Shown piece by piece: positions 31,371 through 37,156 of a DNA stretch of 37,156 nt. This stretch comes from Flavobacteriales bacterium (GTDB taxonomy: Bacteria; Bacteroidota; Bacteroidia; Flavobacteriales_E; Vicingaceae). The stretch's first letter is position 1; every line of letters starts with the position of its first letter. The notes below the pieces were generated by a model. That model was not told the origin of the DNA and did no database searches. It was given only the letters and a program-made list of their open reading frames with translations. The DNA lies in the NCBI GenBank assembly GCA_002401955.1, contig NVUQ01000029.1, positions 1-37,156 on the forward strand, in the 5' to 3' direction. The position numbers and the translations under genes were made by a program.

Positions 31371-32390
31371 ATGATTATTGATTTAAGAAGCGACACTGTT
31401 ACACTACCTACTCCAGAGATGAAAGAAGCAATGTTTAACGCTAAAGTTGGAGACGATGTTTTTGAAGATGATGAATCTGTAAATAGTTTAGAAAGTTTAG
31501 GCGCTTCTCTTTTTGGAAAAGAAGCCGCAATTTATTGTCCTTCAGGAACTATGACTAACCAAATAGGAATAAAAATACATGCTAACGCTCCCGGAGAATT
31601 AATTTGTGATGAACTTTCTCATGTCTATAAATATGAAGGCGGAGGAATTGGTTTTAACTCAGGTTTAGCCACAAAATTAATTAAAGGAAGTGCTGGACAA
31701 ATTACTGCAGCTCAAATTGAAGCAGCAATTAATCCTGACGATATACATTTTCCTGAAACGCAAATTGTAAGCATAGAAAACACATGTAATAAAGGCGGTG
31801 GAACTATTTACGATTTAGAAGAACTCAAAAAAATAAGAACACTTTGCACGAATAAAGAGCTAAAACTTCATTTAGACGGAGCAAGAATTTTTAATGCCAT
31901 TGTAGAAGCAGATTATTCTACAAAAGACATAGGAGCTCAGTTCGACACTATTTCTATTTGTCTTTCTAAAGGATTAGGAGCTCCCGTTGGCTCACTTTTA
32001 TTAGGAACAAAAACAGCCATTAAAAAAGCACGAAGAATTAGAAAATTATTTGGTGGCGGAATGCGACAAGCAGGATTTATTGCTGCCGCAGGAACTTATG
32101 CTTTAGAAAATAACATTGAACGATTAAGAGAAGATCATCAACGAGCAAAAACATTGGGAGAATCTCTAAGTAGTTTATCCTATGTAAAAAAAGTATTTCC
32201 TGTTTACACCAATATTGTAGTTTTTGAGGTAGTAGACACCATTGATATGAATGTCATTATAGAAAAGCTTAACGCAAAAAACATTTTAACCGTTGCTTTC
32301 GGCCCACAACAAATAAGACTGGTTACACATCTTGATTTTACAGATGATATGCTTACGGAAGCAATTAAAATCCTAAAAAGTTTAAATTAA
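31371..32390 (+). CDS. ltaA: Low-specificity threonine aldolase (PLP enzyme)
   Basis: 339 residues from the ATG at 31371 (MIIDLRSDTVTLPTPEMKEA); a TTG five codons upstream is not credible because the family starts at this motif. Cleaves L-threonine or L-allo-threonine to glycine and acetaldehyde with pyridoxal phosphate. Aspartate-aminotransferase fold: GDDVFEDDESVNSLE, CPSGTMTNQIGI, HLDGARIFNA (cofactor-binding Asp), and SKGLGAPVGSLLLG containing the Schiff-base Lys near residue 202. Length and motifs are complete. Divergent from tRNA-Cys; followed after 40 bp by the DUF3109 gene, which has its own promoter-like element. Confidence 0.92.
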   Translation: MIIDLRSDTVTLPTPEMKEAMFNAKVGDDVFEDDESVNSLESLGASLFGKEAAIYCPSGTMTNQIGIKIHANAPGELICDELSHVYKYEGGGIGFNSGLATKLIKGSAGQITAAQIEAAINPDDIHFPETQIVSIENTCNKGGGTIYDLEELKKIRTLCTNKELKLHLDGARIFNAIVEADYSTKDIGAQFDTISICLSKGLGAPVGSLLLGTKTAIKKARRIRKLFGGGMRQAGFIAAAGTYALENNIERLREDHQRAKTLGESLSSLSYVKKVFPVYTNIVVFEVVDTIDMNVIIEKLNAKNILTVAFGPQQIRLVTHLDFTDDMLTEAIKILKSLN

Positions 32391-32418
32391 ATCATTCATA
32401 ATTCTGATTTCTTAATTC

Positions 32419-32426
32419 TAAATTTG
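32419..32426 (+). promoter_or_regulatory. -7 element (TAAATTTG) directly before the DUF3109 gene
   Basis: Exact TAnnTTTG match ending 4 nt before the ATG at 32431. If used, the mRNA would be leaderless or nearly so. Confidence 0.4.
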
Positions 32427-32430
32427 CTTT

Positions 32431-33003
32431 ATGATACAAATTGACGATACAGTAGTTTCTGAAATACTCTTAGAAAAAAAATTCGTTTGCAATTTAGACA
32501 AATGTATGGGCGCTTGCTGCATTGAGGGAGATGCTGGAGCCCCACTTGAGCAAGATGAATTAAAAGAATTAGAAAATGTTTTCCCTTTAGTTAAACCTTA
32601 CCTCTCAGAAAAAAACATTGAAGCCTTAGAGCAAGATTTGTATACGGTTGATAGCGATGGTGAATTTGTAACCCAGCTAGTAAACGGTAAAGAATGTGCT
32701 TTTGTATTTTTTGATGAAAAAGGAATTACAAAATGCTCTATAGAACAGGCTTACATAGATGGTAAAACCGATTTTAAAAAACCTATTTCTTGTCATTTAT
32801 TTCCTGTACGGCTAACACAATACAAAAACTTTACCGCTGTAAACTATGCCCATTGGGATATTTGTGATGATGCTTGTGCTTTTGGCGAAGAATTAGGTGT
32901 TCAAACCTACCAGTTTTTAAAAGAACCCCTCATAAGAAGATTTGGAGAAAAATGGTTTGAAGAATTAGAATTAGTCGATAAGCATTTAAATAAAAAAGAA
33001 TAA
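32431..33003 (+). CDS. DUF3109 family cysteine-rich protein
   Basis: 190 residues, cytoplasmic. The N-terminal cluster KFVCNLDKCMGACCIEGDAG and later cysteines (GKECAFVFF, KCSIEQAY, SCHLFPVRL, ICDDACAFG) fit DUF3109, a family widespread in Bacteroidota and related to the YkgJ-type zinc/iron-cluster proteins. The function is not established; the cysteine pattern suggests bound metal. Follows ltaA by 40 bp with a possible near-leaderless promoter. Confidence 0.85.
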   Translation: MIQIDDTVVSEILLEKKFVCNLDKCMGACCIEGDAGAPLEQDELKELENVFPLVKPYLSEKNIEALEQDLYTVDSDGEFVTQLVNGKECAFVFFDEKGITKCSIEQAYIDGKTDFKKPISCHLFPVRLTQYKNFTAVNYAHWDICDDACAFGEELGVQTYQFLKEPLIRRFGEKWFEELELVDKHLNKKE

Positions 33004-33336
33004 ATTCCTCTATAATATAAAAAATTATTTAACCCGACCAACTCTTTTTTTTCTTCGTTAAACAAATAAATAACATTCATTAGTTAAATCTCTTTACTGT
33101 CAATTAGTTGAGCAAACTATAAATATTTATGCACATTTTTTTGTTAATTTAAGTTGTTCAAAACTTCGATGTTTTGTTAATTAAAATGTGTTGCCAACCT
33201 AAACATTTTTGTCAATTTTTGTAGTCCAATTTGTTTCCAATAGGAGATTTCTGGCGAATAAAACAGTATAAAAAGGCTCCAAAATGCTTATTGTACTAGG
33301 AAAAACGTGTATAAACCAAAAACAAAACTAAAGTAA
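33004..33336 (+). other. Structured region upstream of nrdB
   Basis: 333 bp without a gene. It contains an inverted repeat CACATTTT (33132-33139) / AAAATGTG (33183-33190). Inside are a smaller palindrome AAGTT-N6-AACTT (33151-33166) and two direct copies of TTTTGTTAATT (33139 and 33172, 33 bp apart). The nested arrangement looks like an operator region for ribonucleotide reductase expression. No canonical NrdR box pair was recognised. Confidence 0.4.
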
Positions 33337-34383
33337 ATGGAAGAGACAGCTAAAACAAAACAAGACTTAGAAATAGCTTCAGTGTTACCAGAAAACACAA
33401 CTGTAGCTCATGAAGAACCTATCTTAAAAGATAACCCAAACCGTTTTGTTTTGTTTCCCATTGAGCATGATGATATTTGGCAAATGTACAAAGATCAACA
33501 AGCAAGTATTTGGACAGCTGAAGAAATTGATTTGTCTCCAGATTTACACGACTGGGAACACAAATTAAATGATAACGAACGTTTTTTCATTAAGCATATT
33601 TTAGCATTTTTTGCTGCTAGCGATGGTATCGTGAATGAAAATTTAGCTGAAAACTTTTTAAGTGAAGTTCAATACACTGAAGCAAAGTTTTTCTATGGGT
33701 TTCAAATAATGATGGAAAACGTTCATTCTGAAACATATTCATTATTAATTGATACTTACATCAAAGATTCAAAAGAAAAAGATTACTTATTTAATGCTAT
33801 TGAAACATTCCCTCCAGTAAGAAAGAAAGCTGATTGGGCAATGCGGTGGATTGACAATGGAAGTTATGCGGAGCGTTTAGTTGCTTTTGCTGCTGTTGAA
33901 GGAATCTTCTTTTCTGGTAGTTTCTGTTCTATTTTCTGGTTAAAGAAAAGAGGCTTAATGCCAGGTTTAACTTTCTCTAACGAATTAATTTCTAGAGACG
34001 AAGGTATGCACATGGATTTTGCATGTTTGTTATACAACAACCACTTGGTTAACAAACTTTCTAAAGAGCACATTACTGGGATAATTACTGATGCTGTAAA
34101 AATTGAAGAAGAATTTGTAACAGAATCATTACCCGTTAAATTAATTGGAATGAACTCTGATTTAATGAATCAATACATTCAATTTGTAGCTGATAGATTA
34201 TTAGTTCAGTTAGGTTGTGATAAAGTTTACAACACTACGAATCCTTTTGATTTTATGGATATGATTTCTTTACAAGGAAAAACAAATTTCTTTGAAAAAA
34301 GAGTTGCAGAATACCAAAAAGCAGGAGTATCTAACAGTACCCAAGACTTAAACGAAGGGTTTAGTTTAGACGAAGACTTTTAA
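33337..34383 (+). CDS. nrdB: Class Ia ribonucleotide reductase, small (R2) subunit
   Basis: 348 residues; forms the diferric-tyrosyl radical cofactor that the large subunit uses to reduce ribonucleotides. Iron ligands are visible: Asp96 in AASDGIV, Glu127 and His130 in MENVH, with radical Tyr134 in SETYSLLID; later ligands lie in AAVEGIFF and [11 protein letters not shown]. The sequence is closer to the eukaryotic-type R2 ([27 protein letters not shown]) than to E. coli NrdB. The C-terminal GFSLDEDF is the tail that docks on the large subunit. Followed by nrdA after 89 bp, same operon. Confidence 0.96.
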   Translation: MEETAKTKQDLEIASVLPENTTVAHEEPILKDNPNRFVLFPIEHDDIWQMYKDQQASIWTAEEIDLSPDLHDWEHKLNDNERFFIKHILAFFAASDGIVNENLAENFLSEVQYTEAKFFYGFQIMMENVHSETYSLLIDTYIKDSKEKDYLFNAIETFPPVRKKADWAMRWIDNGSYAERLVAFAAVEGIFFSGSFCSIFWLKKRGLMPGLTFSNELISRDEGMHMDFACLLYNNHLVNKLSKEHITGIITDAVKIEEEFVTESLPVKLIGMNSDLMNQYIQFVADRLLVQLGCDKVYNTTNPFDFMDMISLQGKTNFFEKRVAEYQKAGVSNSTQDLNEGFSLDEDF

Positions 34384-34472
34384 AAAAGAAAAAGACCGCT
34401 TCGCTTATAGAGGCAAGAAAAAAGACTTGGGTTTTTATACTATAACCCTTAACCAAATAACCTAAGAAGAAA

Positions 34473-36833
34473 ATGTTTGTACAAAAAAGAGACGGAAAAA
34501 GAGAGCCAGTTCAATTCGATAAAATTACAGCACGAATTAAAAAACTGTGTTATGGCTTAAACGAATTGGTAGACCCAACTAAGGTTGCTATGCGTGTAAT
34601 CGAAGGGTTATATGATGGTGTAACTACATCTGAGTTAGATAATTTAGCCGCAGAGGTTGCTGCAACAATGACGGTTCAACATCCAGATTTTGCTTTATTG
34701 GCCTCAAGAATTGCTGTTTCTAACCTACATAAAGGAACAGATAAAAGTTTTTCTACTACCATGGGGAAATTGTACACCTATATTGATCCTAAAACAAACG
34801 AAAAAGCGCCTCTTTTAGCTGATGATGTTCATGAGATCATTCAAGAAAATGCAGCGTTATTAGATTCGTCCATTATTTATGACAGAGATTTTAACTACGA
34901 TTTTTTCGGTTTTAAAACATTAGAAAGAGCATACCTTTTAAAACTTAATGGTGAAATAGCGGAAAGACCCCAACACATGTTAATGAGGGTTTCTATCGGA
35001 ATTCACAAAGAAGATATTGACTCGGCAATTGAGACATACAACTTAATGTCGGAAAAATGGTTTACGCATGCTACGCCAACATTATTTAATGCTGGAACGC
35101 CAAAACCACAAATGTCTTCTTGTTTCTTATTGGCAATGCAAGATGATAGTATCGCTGGTATTTACGATACATTAAAACAAACTGCTCAGATTTCTCAATC
35201 TGCAGGAGGAATAGGGATAAGTATTCACAATGTTAGAGCTACAGGTTCTTACATTAAAGGAACAAACGGTCAATCAAACGGAATTGTGCCAATGTTAAAA
35301 GTATTTAACGATACTGCCCGCTACGTTGATCAGGGTGGCGGAAAAAGAAAAGGTTCTTTTGCTGTGTATATAGAGCCTTGGCATGCTGATGTTTTTGATT
35401 TCTTAGATTTAAAAAAGAACCACGGAAAAGAAGAGCAAAGAGCAAGAGATTTGTTTTATGCTATGTGGACTCCAGATTTATTCATGAAAAGAGTTGAGCA
35501 AGATGCTGAATGGACTTTAATGTGTCCGCACGAATGTCCAGGTTTGTACGATTCTTATGGGGCAGAATTTGAAACTCTTTATACAAAATACGAAGAAGAA
35601 GGGAAAGGACGAAAAACAATTAAAGCAAGAGATCTTTGGAATACCATCTTAGAATCTCAAATAGAAACAGGAACTCCTTACATGTTGTATAAAGATGCAT
35701 GTAATGAGAAATCTAACCAGAAAAATTTAGGTACAATTCGTTCTTCGAATTTATGTACTGAGATTATGGAGTATACCTCTAAAGATGAAGTTGCAGTTTG
35801 TAACTTAGCTTCTTTAGCTCTTCCAAAATTTGTTGTTGATGGGAAATTTGATCACCAAAAGTTGTTTGACATCACTTATGTGGCAACAAAAAACTTAAAC
35901 AAAATAATTGATAATAACTTTTACCCTGTTAAAGAGGCAGAAAACTCTAACTTCCGTCATCGACCAATAGGTTTAGGTGTGCAGGGCTTAGCAGATGCTT
36001 TTATCCTATTAAGATTGCCATTTGAATCTGAAGAAGCAAAGCAATTAAACATAGATATTTTCGAAACAATCTATTATGCTTCGATGACAGCTTCTAAAGA
36101 TTTGGCAAAAGAAAATGGTGCTTACGAATCTTATGAAGGGTCTCCTGTTTCTAAAGGTATTTTCCAATATGACATGTGGAATGTTACACCAACAGACAGA
36201 TGGGAATGGGATGTGTTGAAAGAAGAGGTTGCTAAATATGGAGTGTACAACTCTTTATTATTGGCGCCAATGCCAACAGCTTCTACTTCTCAAATTTTAG
36301 GAAACAACGAATGTTTTGAGCCTTACACTTCTAATATTTATACCAGAAGAGTATTGTCTGGAGAGTTCATTGTGGTAAACAAACACTTATTAAGAGATTT
36401 AAATAAGTTAGGTTTATGGAATGATGATTTGAAAAATGAAATTATGTTAGCGAATGGATCTATTCAAGACATTCCTGAAATACCACAAAACTTAAAAGAA
36501 TTATACAAAACTGTTTGGGAAATTAAACAACGAACAATTATTGACATGGCTGCTGATAGAGGTGCTTTCATTTGCCAGTCACAATCATTGAACCTATTTG
36601 TTGAAAGTCCAAACTTTGCAAAATTAACATCAATGCATTTCCACGCGTGGAAACAAGGTTTAAAAACTGGAATGTATTACTTAAGAACAAAAGCTGCTCG
36701 TGATGCTGTTAAATTTACTGTTGAAACGAAAGTAAAAGAGGCTCCAAAACCAACAGCCAAAGAAATGGAAGAGGCTGCAATTTTAGCTTGTTCTATAGAT
36801 AATCCTGACGATTGTGAAATGTGCTCAGGTTAA
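34473..36833 (+). CDS. nrdA: Class Ia ribonucleotide reductase, large (R1) subunit
   Basis: 786 residues; reduces ribonucleoside diphosphates to deoxyribonucleotides in the cytoplasm together with NrdB. An N-terminal ATP-cone at 1-90 ([17 protein letters not shown]) gives overall allosteric control. The catalytic barrel shows the active-site Cys of [11 protein letters not shown] (near 215), the NLCTEI triad with Asn, Cys and Glu, and the second redox Cys in [11 protein letters not shown]. The C-terminal shuttle pair is CEMC (781-784) in DDCEMCSG. All required residues are present. A terminator follows after a repeat. Confidence 0.97.
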   Translation: MFVQKRDGKREPVQFDKITARIKKLCYGLNELVDPTKVAMRVIEGLYDGVTTSELDNLAAEVAATMTVQHPDFALLASRIAVSNLHKGTDKSFSTTMGKLYTYIDPKTNEKAPLLADDVHEIIQENAALLDSSIIYDRDFNYDFFGFKTLERAYLLKLNGEIAERPQHMLMRVSIGIHKEDIDSAIETYNLMSEKWFTHATPTLFNAGTPKPQMSSCFLLAMQDDSIAGIYDTLKQTAQISQSAGGIGISIHNVRATGSYIKGTNGQSNGIVPMLKVFNDTARYVDQGGGKRKGSFAVYIEPWHADVFDFLDLKKNHGKEEQRARDLFYAMWTPDLFMKRVEQDAEWTLMCPHECPGLYDSYGAEFETLYTKYEEEGKGRKTIKARDLWNTILESQIETGTPYMLYKDACNEKSNQKNLGTIRSSNLCTEIMEYTSKDEVAVCNLASLALPKFVVDGKFDHQKLFDITYVATKNLNKIIDNNFYPVKEAENSNFRHRPIGLGVQGLADAFILLRLPFESEEAKQLNIDIFETIYYASMTASKDLAKENGAYESYEGSPVSKGIFQYDMWNVTPTDRWEWDVLKEEVAKYGVYNSLLLAPMPTASTSQILGNNECFEPYTSNIYTRRVLSGEFIVVNKHLLRDLNKLGLWNDDLKNEIMLANGSIQDIPEIPQNLKELYKTVWEIKQRTIIDMAADRGAFICQSQSLNLFVESPNFAKLTSMHFHAWKQGLKTGMYYLRTKAARDAVKFTVETKVKEAPKPTAKEMEEAAILACSIDNPDDCEMCSG

Positions 36834-36871
36834 GAGCCCAATTTAGCTTTGCTAAATTGATGAAAATATAA

Positions 36872-36969
36872 CGTCATTGCGAATGTAACGTAGTGAAATG
36901 AAGCAATCTTCTCATTAATTACGAGATTGCTTCGAAGCTTTTGCTCTCGCAAAACACTCGCAATAACGT
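36872..36969. repeat. Paired CGTCATTGCGA / CGCAATAACG repeat
   Basis: Begins CGTCATTGCGAATG and ends CTCGCAATAACG, with AAGCAATCTTCTC and GAGATTGCTTCG facing each other inside. It is a head-to-head pair of the unit seen at 26328 and 26736, able to fold into a long hairpin after nrdA. Confidence 0.65.
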
Positions 36970-36985
36970 AAAAGATCCTTCTTTT

Positions 36986-37022
36986 AAGAGCGTCTCTCGT
37001 TGAAAAACAGAGGCGCTTTTTT
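36986..37022 (+). terminator. nrdBA terminator
   Basis: Stem AGCGTCTCT / AGAGGCGCT (one G-T pair) with an 11-nt loop and a T6 tract, 153 bp after the nrdA stop. Confidence 0.75.
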
Positions 37023-37047
37023 GATTGATACATCTCTGCGTATTTTT

Positions 37048-37156
37048 ATACCAATTAAATTTCAAAACACCCAACAATGGTTTTTGTATAATACCTATAG
37101 ATAATCAAAGCCAAAATTTTGGCTAATTGGGTAAACGAAAATTTGTACTTTTAAAT
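37048..37156 (+). repeat. 115-bp repeat, divergent copy E at the window edge
   Basis: The left two-thirds match the family (ATACCAATTAAATTTCAAAA, GATAATCAAAGCC). From about 37110 it differs, starting with the 16-bp perfect palindrome AGCCAAAATTTTGGCT. The usual right end is not reached within the window. Confidence 0.65.

Noticed and set aside
36830..37033. Minus-strand 67-codon frame after nrdA
   Set aside because: Entirely within the paired repeat and terminator; no protein-like composition.

Overview
The window (37,156 bp, AT-rich) reads as a chromosomal segment from a Bacteroidota bacterium, most likely Flavobacteriales. The evidence is: three proteins with signal peptides and C-terminal type IX secretion sorting domains (NVYPNP motif), a TPR-membrane-HTH regulator and a DUF3109 protein typical of the phylum, 7TMR-DISM signalling, TAnnTTTG -7 promoter elements and a general lack of Shine-Dalgarno sequences. 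No genus can be named from the sequence alone.

Layout. 0-3.5 kb: a TPR/HTH regulator, then a complete tripartite hipB-hipS-hipT toxin-antitoxin operon preceded by three exactly 40-bp-phased palindromes and a dead tyrosine-recombinase fragment. 3.7-7.2 kb: a SulP anion transporter divergent from a cyclopropane-synthase-like methyltransferase. 7.3-14.4 kb: a surface/secretion block with a VOC (glyoxalase-fold) gene, a degenerate paralogue of it, and three type IX-secreted proteins. 14.9-22.9 kb: the most unusual block. Five co-directional genes with almost no spacing encode an E1/ThiF-like N-terminal domain protein, a LuxI/FeeM-like GNAT, a vanillyl-alcohol-oxidase-family flavoprotein, a 7TMR-DISM histidine kinase and a receiver-PAS-HisKA_3 kinase. 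Two divergent response regulators follow, one receiver-type and one NarL/LuxR-type. Palindromes of the form RGTA-N4-TACY lie before both regulators and just downstream of the second, next to a good promoter that has no gene. This looks like a linked small-molecule synthesis and sensing system. 23.5-25.6 kb: a prolyl-oligopeptidase lipoprotein. 25.8-29.1 kb: a repeat-rich scrap region holding a second, divergent hipBST operon. 29.2-30.9 kb: two lipoproteins. 31.2-36.8 kb: tRNA-Cys, threonine aldolase, a DUF3109 protein and class Ia ribonucleotide reductase nrdB-nrdA.

Scattered through the window is a 115-bp repeat with imperfect terminal inverted repeats (four near-identical full copies, one divergent copy at the right edge, two remnants), all full copies in the same orientation. 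A second, unrelated family carries the GAGATTGCTTCG...CGCAATGACG sequence.

How the genes may work together (inference): the operon at 14.9-21.3 kb would make or modify a small signal with its GNAT and flavin oxidase and sense it with the 7TMR-DISM kinase. The HisKA_3 kinase would pass phosphate to the NarL-type regulator, which would bind the palindromes. The two hipBST modules are complete and carry different operator sequences, so they may be insulated from one another.
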